DNA from: Amborella trichopoda
Taxonomy: Eukaryota; Streptophyta; Magnoliopsida; Amborellales; Amborellaceae
Length of the DNA: 64,000 nt
Assembly (NCBI RefSeq): GCF_000471905.2
Contig: NW_006496667.1
Coordinates: forward strand, 1,465,700-1,529,699
Direction of reading: 5' to 3'
Part shown: positions 1 through 10,838 of the stretch, piece after piece
Numbering within the stretch: position 1 is the stretch's first letter
Layout of the letters: each line of letters starts with the position of its first letter
Translations under genes and position numbers: made by a program
The notes under the pieces: generated by a model
Databases searched by the model: none
The model's input: the letters and a program-made list of their open reading frames with translations, nothing else
Told to the model about the DNA's origin: nothing

Positions 1-1440
1 TATATATAAAACCTGAAAAAACACAAAAGTCTTTTCCAACCAAACAGAAAAAATATAGAAAATTTACGAAACGTTTTGCTTCCAAATCATCCCAACAGAA
101 TAAAAAGAAATTACCTGTTTGTTATAAATGTGGCAAAGTCGGCCATTATAAAAGCCAATGCAAAGTCAAACAAAAACTATACTCTCTGACATTAGATGAG
201 TCTATCAGAAATAAAATTTATAATATTATTCAAATATATGATTCGTCTGATAGTTCCGATACAGACACTACTTCCTCAAGTAGTGATACTTCTTTCATAG
301 GAACAATATATAATGGTGATTTTTATTGGTCAGATATTAGAAAACGAAATATGTCAATGTCCTATTACAACTTCTGATATTCATACATTAACCAAAGAAG
401 ATAATCTTATTTTAGATTTAATAGAAAAAATATCTGATCCTAACGAAAAAAGAGAAATAATTACTCAATTTATCAACTTAACTAAAACAAATTCAAAACA
501 TATGCCATTAGTTAAACCTCTTGATAATTATAATTTTTCTGATATCATGAAACGTATCAGTCAGCATGAAGCCACCCAAAAAGAACCTACTATTGCTGAA
601 CTCAAAGCCGAAGTCAATATAGTTAAGGTAGAATTATCCCAATTAAAAAATAGAATTCAAATTCTTGAACTCCATGACAATACCTCCGAAATAGATACTG
701 ATACAGATGTCATAGAATTTAACCATTTACTCAAATCATATCATCCCAATGATTATCTAACTAAATGCGAATCATCCACCAGACAATCAGTAAATGTTTT
801 AAAACGAGTAATCACACAAAAATGGTTTGTGCTAATAACCATTGTCATAAATGATGAGTATGAATTCCGATCTCTAGCCTTGGTAGATTCAGGTGCTGAT
901 CTGAATTGCCTCAATGAAGGATTAGTCCCTACAAAATACTTTGATAAAACTACTCAAATCCTTAATATTGCAAATGGCAGTAGACTATTCATAAAATACA
1001 AATTATCTAATGCCAAAATTTGTACTGAAGGATATTGTTTTCCTACTCCATTTATTATGGTCAAAGGACTCAGCCAAGCTGTAATCCTTGGCGTACCTTT
1101 CCTCACTCTATTATATCCAGTTACTATTTCCCATACAGGTATTGAAATAAATACTCATGGTACCCCTACAAAATTTGAATTTCTTGATAAACCCAAAATT
1201 AAAGAAATCAATACGGTCAAACAAAAAGAAAATTTTATAAGATCATTACAACTTGAAATCAAACTCAAAAGTTTTATTGAAAGCGAAATATGTAATGATT
1301 TACCAAACACCTTTTGGCATAGAAAACAACATATTGTTGGACTACCATATAAATCAAATTTCAGTGAAACAAAAATACCAACAAAAGCTAGACCTATCCA
1401 AATGAACACAGAATTATTACAAACGTGTCATCATGAAATA
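1..1440 (+). pseudogene. Pararetrovirus A1 polyprotein fragment: coat tail, zinc knuckle, protease, RT start
   Basis: This is a piece of a caulimovirid polyprotein in the opposite orientation to the adjacent element 1. It enters at the window edge in the lysine-rich coat protein tail. It then reads a zinc knuckle, a Ser/Asp-rich linker, a helical linker, the aspartic protease (active-site DSGA at 886-897) and the first part of RT, ending just after TKARPIQMN. The reading frame changes near 335-345: the knuckle lies in the frame of position 3 and the protease in the frame of position 1, so a small indel separates them. Compared with element 3, about 20-25 codons are missing before the RT start. 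RT stops abruptly at about 1440, where intergenic DNA of the opposite orientation begins. This is the only A-lineage copy here with an intact protease motif. Domain identity is secure; the genus is inference. Confidence 0.85.
120..161 (+). other. CCHC zinc knuckle (fragment A)
   Basis: Motif C-X2-C-X4-H-X4-C (CYKCGKVGHYKSQC), the nucleic-acid-binding knuckle typical of the caulimovirid coat protein C-terminus. It follows a lysine/arginine-rich tail and precedes an acidic Ser/Asp stretch. Confidence 0.9.
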
Positions 1441-1642
1441 AAGAAGTCATATGGAAGTTACCGACTTTTGTGATGTACAAATGACTGAATGTAGATGACT
1501 AACCTACTGTCTACAGAAAGAGTGAAGAAGAGAGAAGAGAGAAGATGAAGAGAGAAGAGAATATGAGAGAGATTATGAGAACGTTTGCTGCTGCTGCGTT
1601 GCGTCCTTGATGCAGTCTCCCTTCTTCAACTGAGCAGGTGGC

Positions 1643-1650
1643 TATTTATA
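1643..1650 (-). promoter_or_regulatory. TATA box, A1 element 1
   Basis: TATAAATA on the minus strand, within CTATAAATAGCC. The same box lies at the same place in the element 2 intergenic region (8981-8988), and a matching one lies in A2 (58,770-58,777). Transcription would run leftward. In this copy the leader is truncated before any gene. Confidence 0.65.
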
Positions 1651-2048
1651 GATGAACGTCGAAAGAGTACATGTGGCTGAGAGAGGATAACGTAGCGACG
1701 AAGGAATTCTTGTGGCTACGAGGGGATTGCGTAAAGACGAAGGAATTCCAGCTATGATGAAAAGGATAAGGTGTCCACTGGAGAGGGATACGTGGCAGGT
1801 GCAGGAGATAGTAGGATGTCGGTGACAACGATGGATGCGATGGAGAATCTTTGGTGCGTTCGTGGGAACGATACGTGCTAGCAATGAAGAAGGAGAAGAA
1901 GACACGTAATTCTGTGATTTGACCCGAAATTAGTCACATCAATCTGCATAGGAACAAATGGCATCTTTACTATTGGGGGTGTCTTGTCACTTATAAAGAA
2001 GGGAATCTTTTTATCGAAGAATTTGCTTTATGCTGGTGAGGTCTTGTC

Positions 2049-2153
2049 GAACTGTAGGGGCATCTTCTTTTATGATGGTGAGGTCATATCATCGAACTGT
2101 AGAGGCATCTGCTTTTATGATGGTAAGGTCATATCATCGAACTGTAGAGATAT
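2049..2153 (-). repeat. 44-45 bp direct repeats upstream of the A1 promoter
   Basis: Three tandem copies begin with CGAACTGTAG at 2049, 2093 and 2138; the third is partial. They lie about 400-500 bases upstream of the TATA box in the direction of transcription. The same array is present in element 2. An enhancer-like role is possible but unproven. Confidence 0.75.
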
Positions 2154-2202
2154 CTGTCTGGAGATCATATTGAATCATATCGGGCCAGACTGTCGGGCCG
2201 GG

Positions 2203-3513
2203 TTAAGCATCGGGTCTTTGGCTGAAGTCGTTAAATAAGGGATTGCCTGATTGGACAGTTTCTTCTGATGTTGTTGGTGCAGTAGTATCGGGAGCAAATA
2301 TATGAAAGAGATTTTGCTCTAGTTCTTCTAAGGTAGCATTAGGATGTGCTTGTTTCATTTTCTTCAGATACGCCGAAAATGTGGGTAAACTGATTGTATT
2401 ATGTGCTGGTGGGTTAAAGACATCGGTTTGAGGAGGTATTCGTTTAAGGGGTAAGGAGGCAGGATTAGTACTGAAAATATCCCACCATTTGATTTTAAGG
2501 GTTTTGCCAAGTTTTGGAATATACTCCTAATTATTAGTATTATTTTCAGAAATAGAGTAATCCCATTTTAGGATCAAGGGTAATTGGTAGATAGCCATGA
2601 AGTAGATATGGAAATCATTTAGGTCAGTACAAGTATTATATTGTGCAAATTTTGTCTGTAAGGCTTGGAAAGCATCGGGTAAAATTTGGGTCTGTGATCC
2701 CCATAATAAGAACCAATGGCGGAACCAACTTGGGAATCTTTCAAGAATAGGGAGTTTGAATTGCAAATACCAGGAATGAGTATTATTTGGATTTTGGTAG
2801 GAGAACACTTTGTGCCATACGTCAATGTACTCAGCATATTTATAATATTTATATTGGAATTTTGGATTCCATAATTTTTTCCCTGTAAAGGGATTGCATC
2901 CCCAATCATCATAAGAAAGTAATTTTCTAATTTGAAGTTTGGAGTAAGCATATACTTTGGTTGTACCTTGATAAAAATGGACAATTGAAACTGAACCAGT
3001 TTCCATAAGAATAGCTTCATACCATTCACGGGTTTTGACTCCGTATGATGGATTTAAGTGGTTTACAAGATAAAGGGGAGCTATTTTATTATGGTCAAGT
3101 TGTGCATGGGTATCAGAAATAGGTATATCTGATAAGAAGGCTGTGTCTATATAGACTGATTTGGCAGAGGTAAAAGTTTGTTTATTTGGGTATGTTGCCG
3201 GGGAAAACGCCGGACTTGGAGTTTGTATTGGACTTTGAGGAGGAGTTTGAATCAAGTATTCAGGTACATTTGAGGATCTGAGAGGTGACATAGGTGTCAG
3301 ATTCAAAGAGGAGTGGATGGGCATAGGAGGCCCAAATCTGTTGCTTGGTACTAAGTCCATAGGAGTTTTTCCTTTGGTAGAATGAGGATTATTCATATTG
3401 TTATTCTTATTGGTAATAAAGAGTTGCCAACCGTAGGATGGAAAGCCATGGGATGAAATTGTATCGTCTTTAGGGTGAGATGGGTATGTGCGGTCCCCCC
3501 TGCAAAAATTCAC
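2203..3513 (-). pseudogene. ORF2 of A1 element 1 (unknown function), one premature stop
   Basis: Second ORF of the A1 genome, closely similar to the intact 432-residue copy at 9540-10838. It opens in the +1 frame relative to RNase H and overlaps the RNase H end by 44 bases. The N-terminus is Pro/Ser-rich (PPQSPIQTPSPAFSP). The folded-looking core carries REWYEAILMETGS, WYLQFKLPILERFPSW, RHWFLLWGSQTQILP and FMAIYQ. A Tyr codon has become TAG at 2527, cutting off about 108 residues whose frame is otherwise still open to the normal stop at 2203. The GTG at 3513 is only the first sense codon with start potential; the first in-frame ATG lies about 35 codons later. Caulimovirids of this layout have a second ORF of unknown role, so I assign no function. 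Confidence 0.8.
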
Positions 3514-4865
3514 GGGTTAAAAAGTCAAGTAAAGAATTAGTAGAACCCTGAAGATGCTCAATAGAGAAATCAAAAGAAGATAAAATAGCCTGCCATCGGG
3601 TGAATATTTGTTTGGAGACAAGGTTTTGAACATCTTTTTGCAGAATGTCTTTAGCGGCTTTACAATCGGTGTGTATAAGAAAGTGTTGATTTAAAATATC
3701 AGTCTGGAATTTACAAACACAGTGAATAATGGCAAGTAATTCCTTTTTGACAGTAGAATAATTTTTTTGGGTTGGATTCCAGGCTTTTGAAGTAAATCGT
3801 ATTAATTGTTCTTTAGAATTAATAGATTGTTTTAATATACCACCTAGTCCTAATTCAGAAGCGTCGCATTCAATGATTTTGGAAGCTGTTGGATCAGATA
3901 AAGTTAAACATGGAAGTTCTTTGGCCTTAAGTTTAAGTCGTTGTACAGCCAAAGTATGAACATCAGTCCAAGGTGGAGGATTCTTCTTTAATCGGTCATA
4001 TAAAGGTTTAGCAGTAAGATCTAGATTTTGGTAAAAATCACTTATAGAATTTAGACATCCTAAAAATCTTTGTAATTCAGTTTTGTCTAAAATTTTGTCA
4101 GGAAATTTATCAGCAAAGAGAATAGATCTATCAATTGGGATAATGGTCCCTTGATTTATATTATGTCCTAAAAATCTAATTTTTGTTAGAAAAAGATTTA
4201 GCTTTTTCGCAGAAACTACTAATCCAGTATTTTTAACTGTATGGATGAAAGTATGAAGATGTTTAAAATGTTGTTCAAGAGATTCTAAAAATACGAGGAC
4301 GTCATCCACATAAACGATCATGAATTTATAAAAGGGATTAAAGATATCATTCATTATTTTTTGGAATTCAGATGGAGCATTTTTAAGACCAAAAGGTATA
4401 ACATTCCATTCATATTGTCCAAAAGGGACATTAAATGTTGTTTTATATTTATCTTCTTCTTTTATCTGTATTTGCCAAAAACCAGATTTTAAATCGAATT
4501 TGGAGAAGATTACAGCATGTAGGAGTCTATCGAGTAAATCTTTTTTATTTGGAATGGGATATCTAATCCATTGTAAGACTTTATTGAGGGGTTTATAATT
4601 AATGACTAATCGTGGAACTCCTCGTTCTTGCTCAGCATTTTTATTGACATAGAAAGTAGAGCAGCTCTAGAGAGATGAACTAGGACGTATGAGTTTCTTA
4701 TGGAGTAAATCTTTTATTTCATGATGACACGTTTGGAATAATTCTGTATTCATTTGGATAGGTCTAGCTTTTGTCGGTAATTTTGTTTCACTGAAATTTG
4801 ATTCATATGGTAGTCCAACAATATGTTGTTTTCTATGCCAAAAGGCGTTTGGTAAATCATTACTA
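3470..4865 (-). pseudogene. Reverse transcriptase-RNase H of A1 element 1
   Basis: C-terminal part of the polyprotein, which copies pregenomic RNA into DNA and degrades the RNA strand. Visible motifs, in order: RT start (PNAFWHRKQH, TKARPIQM), VINYKPLNKVL, KFDLKSGFWQIQI, VPFGQYEWNV, the catalytic YVDD, then the RNase H signatures CDASELGLGG, KKELLAIIHCVCKF and TDCKAAKDIL, ending DFLTREFLQGG. Breaks: a 780-base upstream deletion that removed the protease and shifts the frame; a Trp-to-stop change near 4670 in the SSPWS segment; and L-to-I at MPFG. From the stop to 3470 the frame is open. Catalytic residues look intact, but the copy cannot yield a full polyprotein. Confidence 0.85.
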
Positions 4866-5286
4866 ATGGCATATGTTTTGATTTTGTTTTAGTTAAATTG
4901 ATAAACTGAGTAATTATTTCTCTTTTTTTGTTAGAATCAGATATTTTTTCTATTAAATCTAAAATAAGATTATCTTCTTTGGTTAATGTATGAATATCAG
5001 AAGTTGTAATAGGACATTGACATATTTCGATTTCTGTACTAGAACTAATATCTGACCAATAAAAATCATCATTATATATTGTTCCTATGAAAGAAGTATC
5101 ACTACTTGAGGAAGTAGTGTCTCTATCGGAACTATCAGACGAATCATATATTTGAATAATATTATAAATTTTATTTCTGATAGACTCATCTAATGTAAGA
5201 GAGTCTAGTTTTTGTTTGACTTTGCATTGGCTTTTATAATGGCCGACTTTGCCACATTTATAACAAACAGGTAATTTCTTTTTAAT
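4866..5286 (-). pseudogene. Zinc knuckle and linker of A1 element 1, with the protease deleted
   Basis: This continues the coat protein frame after a stop (Gln CAG to TAG at about 5287). It encodes a CCHC knuckle (5224-5265), a Ser/Asp-rich stretch (SSDTSFIGTIYND) and an acidic helical segment (ILDLIEKISD). It ends where KHMPLV is joined directly to the RT entry sequence. By comparison with fragment A, about 780 bases holding the coiled linker and the whole aspartic protease are missing. The junction shares only 2 bases between its parents. Confidence 0.8.
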
Positions 5287-7023
5287 CTATTGGGATGATT
5301 TGGAAGCAAAACGTTTCGTAAATTTTCTATATTTTTTCTGTTTGGTTGGAAAAGACTTTTGTGTTTTTTTAAGTTTATTACGATGTTTTTTCTTTTTATA
5401 TATTTTATGTATTTTATGTGGTTTAGTTTTATCTATATGAGTTTGATCCATATGATAGCCAAATTGTTGGCAAAAATCTCCTAACTCTTTTTTACCACTT
5501 AAGTTTTGTTTATCAAGTTGCTTTTTGAGTTTCAGATCCGTACATAGGGCTAAACCTTCAACACAGATTTCTAAAGATAATTCTCCTAAACTATATTCAG
5601 AGTAATTGATTACACCACTATTTTTATTTTTTAGACGTTCTTTAACCTTTTCAGCAAATAGATATGGTAATCCTGCTACGAATTTTTCTTTCCAATGGTC
5701 AAGATGATTATCTTCGCGTATGAGTAATCTAGAGAAAAAGACGTCTTTATACCATTTGTAGTGTGATAGTGTAGGACATCGTAAATTAGATAAAAGATCA
5801 GCAGTTCGTGCTGCAAGTATTGAAGTATTTCCTATAAAATGAAGGGTAATTGTATAGATTAAGGAACTGACAGCATCACTTTCAGAATATACCATATCCT
5901 GGTTGTGTTCATTTTTTGCTGTCCATTGTCGAGTATTAGTTAATATCTGTTGTTTTGTTTGTTCATTGAGATAGGAATCCCACCATCCTCTTAGCCATTC
6001 AGTAAATCCTGAGACTATGACTTTTGATATTTCTTGATCATGGCTACCAGCCATTTTACATGCCGAAGCATACATGGTCATATGTTTCATTGTATCTAAT
6101 ATTCGATGATCGGAAATTCCATCAATATTCCAGTCTATGATAGTTCGACCAGTATATGTAGAAGTATGACTTATAAGGTCTTCTTCTAATTGGATATCAA
6201 CTGGGGTTGGTCTCTTATAATATGGTCTGGCATTTATTGGTTGCCAATTTTTACTGTAGTTGATTCGATTTATAGTATCTGGAGTAATATGGATTTCAAA
6301 AAATGCTTTTTGTATATTTTTTATTGTGTTAGCAATTGGTGGTTCCATATTTTCATTGGATTGAAATAGTTCTTCTTGCAGAGTCATATTATCATGTTCT
6401 GGAATTTTTGCTTTTCCTTTATCATTGTCTGGTATAACAATGGTTTGTTTAGGTTCTTTGATTTCTAATTTGGATAATTTCGAAATTAATTGATCCATGA
6501 GTGTTTTATTATCATCACCTATATGGTATTTTTCTTTATTCAAGTCAGAAGGAGGTTTAAAAAATAATTGCTTTTTCTCCTTATAAATAGGTGGATGTAA
6601 TAAGTTTTCTATTCTATTAGTTTGTTGTCCAAGTGTATGGAGGCAGAGATTTGTATAATTATTTTGTTCAATTATATGTGGAAGTAATTCTATATGAGCT
6701 ATATTTGCATTATTGAGTTTATATGGTGTAGCTACTGTTTCATACACAACCATTTGGTTTGAGGATGAGGATGAGGAGCCTATATTTTGTTCTGGAGTAG
6801 CAGAGGTTTTAGTAGCTGATACCATAGTAGCAACTCCTTGTATTTTCAAGCTTTGTTTAGGAGGATGTATGGCTTTAATTGTATTTCCTTCAGTAGTATT
6901 AAATACTGTATATTGAGTTTCTAGTGTATTTATTTCAAAATTAGGAATAGGAATACCTTTTTGGTTTAAAATGTCTTTTAGCCAATCGAAAATACTTGTT
7001 CCTTTATTCCCTTTTTTCTCCAT
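5287..7023 (-). pseudogene. Coat protein region of A1 element 1
   Basis: A 578-residue open stretch equivalent to the coat/Gag domain of a caulimovirid polyprotein. Residues about 1-60 continue the MP-CP linker. Around 125-150 is a conserved NNYTNLCLHTLGQQTNRIENLL segment with heptad character. Residues about 270-480 form the core, with WNIDGISDHRILD, GWLRGWWDSYLNEQT (here EWLRGWWDS), CPTLSHYKWYKDVFF, HWKEKFVAGLPYLFAEKV and GLALCTDLKLKKQLDK. The last 70 residues are a Lys/Arg-rich nucleic-acid-binding tail leading to the zinc knuckle. The apparent Met start is an artefact: element 2 shows MP and CP in one frame, and here a 1-base loss in a T run separates them. The frame ends at a nonsense mutation just before the knuckle. 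Confidence 0.82.
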
Positions 7024-8234
7024 TTATTAAATCTTATGTGAAATAATTCCACTAATCTAGGTTCAAATTCTGCTACATACCATTCTCTGATGTTTTTATT
7101 TTCTGGAGATAAAAAATCTTTTATGATGTATTCTTTATCAAATGTTTCTTCAAGTTGTAATACTTGAATGAACTCTGCTTCAGCAGGTTCTTCTTGAGCT
7201 TCTTTGTAATGGGGAATAATGATATTATCAGACGTACGTAAGAGTCTATCGATTTGTGGTTTTACTGGTGTTGATGGAATATTTATGATAGGAGGAATTC
7301 TATTATAAGTAGTAATAGATTTTCTTGGAGGTTCGGACTCTCGGAAAGAATGAGTACTTGAAGTATCTGAGATGGATGCATTATCTATAATTCTATTATT
7401 TGTGGTGAACTGTATTTCAATATTTCCGTCTGTATATTCAATAATTTTGTCTGGAATATTTTGAGTGGATATTTGTGATGGTTGGTTTTCATTATGGATA
7501 GGCCATGTTTGGGGTAGAACAATATCTGACCATGATATTTTTTTTGGTGTAATTGTGTTTGATTTTTCTATATTCGTTTGAAAAAATATTGTTTGTCCTC
7601 TCGTAGCTATTTGGAGTACATTTGGACATAATGTAGTCATTACTTTGTAATAAATTCGATAAACAATGGTTATATTTTGAGAACCCGTCATCATATTAAA
7701 TCCTTGAGTTTTGAGATTTAAAGATAAAACATTTAAAATATTTTGATCGGTAAGAGATACAAAATAATTTGGAAAACAGTTGAAATATATTGGTCCACTA
7801 CATAAACTAGATTCAACCATACCTAACAGTGAATCAGAAAATCTATTATGCCTAGTATCGCGTAAGCAGACTAGGATAGAATTATTTAGTCCTAAACGAG
7901 TCAAGGGTTTTACAGGTATTTGAATTAATCCTATATGTAAATATTTATAGTTTTTTATTTTATGGACTTGTAATATCTTTTGAGATAGTAATTGAAAGTC
8001 TTCTTGATTATTTGTAACAGATAAAGTTTCTTCTACTGTTTTAATAGCATATCCGATATTTAGATCGAATGTGCCTTTTCTATAAACATCTGATATTGGA
8101 ACCTTAGGTATGTTCCAATTTTGAATTTGGTTTTCAGTATCATTAATAACAATTTCCTCTTTGTTTTTTATCCTTAGCATTCTATTAGTTGTTCTAGTTG
8201 TTTTATCTGTCAGATTCTTAATAAATTTTTCCAT
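6978..8234 (-). pseudogene. Movement protein domain (30K superfamily), A1 element 1
   Basis: A 418-residue N-terminal polyprotein segment starting at a good ATG, 217 bases downstream of the PBS. It has the caulimovirid movement-protein core: QNWNIPKVPISDVY (about 38-51), KYLHIGLIQIPVKPLTR, then LVCLRDTRHNRFSDSLLG with its L-x-D-x-R motif, followed by VESSLCSGPIYFNCFPNY and SLTD. Proteins of this family open plasmodesmata for cell-to-cell spread. The C-terminal third is low complexity and acidic. The last nine residues are out of frame: element 2 reads on as KKGNKGTSIFD into the coat protein, so a single-base deletion near 7015 created this stop. The MP domain itself has no internal break. Confidence 0.85.
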
Positions 8235-8450
8235 TATTAGGTTGCGGTTGAGTGTTATCTGGATAGTCCTCCTTGACTACCTCTTACGTCTTCTAGACCT
8301 CAGCGGCTCTCCTGGCCTAAACGGTCAACTGACTGGGTGTCTTGAGTGTCTCTAACCTCAATTCTCGGACCAACTTTCTTTAATGGATAATTTATTAAGT
8401 TTCTTAAGATAGAAGAACTAGTATTAACTTTTAGATCTCTAAAACAGGGT

Positions 8451-8464
8451 TGGCTCTGATACCA
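8451..8464 (-). promoter_or_regulatory. tRNA-Met primer binding site (A1, between elements 2 and 1)
   Basis: Minus-strand TGGTATCAGAGCCA, complementary to the 3' end of plant initiator tRNA-Met, the usual primer of caulimovirids and many retrotransposons. It lies between the end of the element 2 leader and the element 1 MP start. That marks the origin of minus-strand DNA for the unit. Confidence 0.9.
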
Positions 8465-8980
8465 TTTTCGCCGCAAGATCTACCCTAAGCAGTTACCATT
8501 ACTTATATTAAATATGAAAAGATTACAGAGTTATAAGCTATTAATTGTTGCAGAATAGTAACATAATACAAAAACATAAATATGATAATTAAAACAGGAA
8601 GCAAAGATATATCAAATATAATCCACGAAGTATGAGTATAGTCACAGATTTTGATTGTAAAAACAAATTTAAATTGTATAGCTTACTGATTACATATACA
8701 GAGACTTGCAAACTTTTTCCACTCAGAAGGATAGTAGGAAGGTAAGGAAGATAGAATACAATCACACATTCTAAAATAAAGAAGTCATATGGAAGTTACC
8801 GACTTTTGTGATGTACAAATGACTGAATGTAGATGACTAACCTACTGTCTACAGAAAGAGTGAAGAAGAGAAAAGAGAGAAGATGAAGAGAGAAGAGAAT
8901 ATGAGAGAGATTATGAGAACGTTTGTTGCTGCTGCGTTGCGTCCTTGATGCAGTCTCCCTTCTTCAACTGAGTAGGTGGC

Positions 8981-8988
8981 TATTTATA
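8981..8988 (-). promoter_or_regulatory. TATA box, A1 intergenic region
   Basis: TATAAATA on the minus strand in the context CTATAAATAGCC. Its spacing to the PBS (about 520 bases) fits the long leader of a pararetroviral pregenomic RNA. Confidence 0.65.
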
Positions 8989-9384
8989 GATGAACGTCGA
9001 AAGAGTACATGTGGCTGAGAGAGGATAACGTAGCGACGAAGGAATTCTTGTGGCTGCGAGGGGATTACGTAAAGAGGAAGGAATTCCAGCTATGATGAAA
9101 GGATAAGGTGTCCACTGGAGAGGGATCCATGGCAGGTGCAGGAGATAGTAGGATGTCGGTGACAACGATGGATGCGATGGAGAATCTTTGGTGCATTCGT
9201 GGGAACGGTACGTGCGAGCAACGAAGACGGAGAAGAAGACACGTAAGTCTGTGATTTGACCCGAAATTAGTCACATCATTCTGCATAGGAACAAATGGCT
9301 TCTTTACTACTGGGGGTGTCTTGTCACTTATAAAGAAGGGAATCTTTTTGTCGAAGAATCTGCTTTATGCTGGTGAGGACTTGT

Positions 9385-9490
9385 CGAACTGTAGGGGCAT
9401 CTTCATTTATGATGGTGATGTCATATCATCGAACTGTAGAGGCATCTGCTTTTATGATGGTGAGGTCATATCATCGAACTATAGAGATAT
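9385..9490 (-). repeat. 45 bp direct repeats, element 2 intergenic region
   Basis: Copies start at 9385, 9430 and 9475 (CGAACTGTAG or a one-base variant). The exact 45-base period and their position just after ORF2 match the array at 2049-2153. Confidence 0.75.
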
Positions 9491-9539
9491 CTATCTGGAG
9501 ATCATATTGAATCATATTGGGCCAGACTGTCGGGCAAGG

Positions 9540-10838
9540 TTAAGCATCGGGTCTTTGGCTGAAGTCGTCAAATAAGGGATTGCCTGATTGGACAGTTTCT
9601 TCTGATGTTGTTGGTGCAGTAGTATCGGGAGCAAATATATGAACAAAATTTTGCTCTAGTTTTTCTAAGGTAGCATTAGGATGTGCTTGTTTCATTTTCT
9701 TCACATAGGCCGAAAATGTGGGTAAACTGACTGTATTATATGCTGGTGGGTTGAAGACATCGGTTTGAGGAGGTATTCGTTTAAGGGGTAAGGAGGCAGG
9801 ACTAGTACTGAAAATATCCCACCATTTGATTTTAAGAGTTTTGCCAAGTTTGGGAATATACTCATAATTATTAATAATATTTTCAGAAATAGAGTAATCC
9901 CATTTTAGGATCCAGGGTATTTGGTAGATAGCCATGAAGTAGATATGGAAATCATCTAGGTCAGTACAAGTATTATATTGTGCAAATTTTGTCTGTAAGG
10001 CTTGGAAAGCATCGGGTAAAATTTGGGTCTGTGATCCCCATAATAAGAACCAATGGCGGAACCAACTTGGGAATCTTTCAAGAATAGGGAGTTTGAATTG
10101 CAAATACCAAAAATGAGTATTATTTGGATTTTGGTAGGAGAATACTTTGTGCCATGCGTCAATGTACTCAGCATATTTATAATATTTATATTGGAATTTT
10201 GGATTCAATAATTTTTTCCCTTGAAGAGGATTGCATCCCCAATCATCATAAGAAAGTAATTTTTTAATTTGAAATTTGGAGTTAGCATATACCTTGGTTG
10301 TACCTTGATAAAAATGGACAATTGAAGCCGAACCAGTTTCCATAAGAATAGCTTCATACCATTCACGGGTTTTGACTCCGTATGATGGATTTAAGTGGTT
10401 TACAAGATAAAGGGGAGCTATTTTATTTGGGTCAAGTTGTGCATGGGTATCAGAAATAGGTATATCTGATAAGAAGGCTGTGTCTATATAGACTGATTTG
10501 GCAGAGGTAGAAGTTTGCTTATTTGGATATGTTGCCGGGGAAAACGCCGGACTTGGAGTTTGTATTGGACTTTGAGGAGGAGTTTGAATCAAGTATTCAG
10601 GTACATTTGAGGATCTGAGAGGTGACATAGGTGTTAGATTCAAAGAGGAGTGAATGGGCATAAGAGGCCCAAACCTGTTGCTTGATACTAAGTCCATAGG
10701 AGTTTTTCCTTTGGAAGATTGAGGATTATTCTTATTGGTAATAAAGAGTTGTAAACCGTAAGATGGAAAGCCGTAGGATGAAATTGTATCGTCTTTAGGG
10801 TGAGATGGGTATGTGCAGTCCCCCCTGCAAAAATTCAC
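9540..10838 (-). CDS. ORF2 of A1 element 2 (unknown function), intact
   Basis: An uninterrupted 432-codon frame. The N-terminus reads NFCRGD followed by a conserved TISSYGFPSYGLQLF. A Pro/Ser-rich region (about 55-105) follows, then a Trp/Tyr-rich core (about 140-330) with REWYEAILMETGS, FHFWYLQFKLP-like and FPSWFRHWFLLWGSQTQILP-type segments and a PWILKWDYS segment. The tail (about 345-432) carries IKWWDIFSTSP and a helical KKMKQAHPNATLEKLEQN. The frame overlaps the RNase H end by 44 bases in +1, directly after an in-frame TAA. The only nearby start codon is GTG; the first ATG comes about 45 codons in. The same protein occurs in lineages A2 and B, so it is a conserved viral gene of unidentified function. 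Confidence 0.8.
   Translation of the reverse strand: MNFCRGDCTYPSHPKDDTISSYGFPSYGLQLFITNKNNPQSSKGKTPMDLVSSNRFGPLMPIHSSLNLTPMSPLRSSNVPEYLIQTPPQSPIQTPSPAFSPATYPNKQTSTSAKSVYIDTAFLSDIPISDTHAQLDPNKIAPLYLVNHLNPSYGVKTREWYEAILMETGSASIVHFYQGTTKVYANSKFQIKKLLSYDDWGCNPLQGKKLLNPKFQYKYYKYAEYIDAWHKVFSYQNPNNTHFWYLQFKLPILERFPSWFRHWFLLWGSQTQILPDAFQALQTKFAQYNTCTDLDDFHIYFMAIYQIPWILKWDYSISENIINNYEYIPKLGKTLKIKWWDIFSTSPASLPLKRIPPQTDVFNPPAYNTVSLPTFSAYVKKMKQAHPNATLEKLEQNFVHIFAPDTTAPTTSEETVQSGNPLFDDFSQRPDA

Larger units (their letters stand above)
1441..2202 (-). promoter_or_regulatory. Truncated A1 intergenic region (element 1)
   Basis: Non-coding DNA downstream of ORF2 of element 1. It matches 8781-9539 of element 2 almost base for base. 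It contains the 44-45 bp repeats, the TATA box and the first part of the transcribed leader. It stops at the point equivalent to 8781, so about 317 bases, including the PBS, are missing. The plus-strand fragment A is attached there instead. The short ORFs in this stretch do not resemble any protein and are not annotated. Confidence 0.8.
8465..9539 (-). promoter_or_regulatory. Complete A1 intergenic region (promoter and leader)
   Basis: 1,075 bases from the ORF2 stop of element 2 to the PBS that begins element 1. In the direction of transcription it holds the 45 bp repeats, a TATA box, a roughly 500-base leader rich in GA/CT runs, and then the PBS. It is the only full A1 regulatory region in the window. 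It links two genomes in the same orientation. Confidence 0.8.

Noticed and set aside
1441..9539. Element 1 as an LTR retrotransposon with intergenic regions as LTRs
   Set aside because: The left copy lacks the PBS end, the right copy is shared with element 2, and the gene order with an N-terminal movement protein and no integrase is pararetroviral. An LTR origin is not fully excluded without target-site data.
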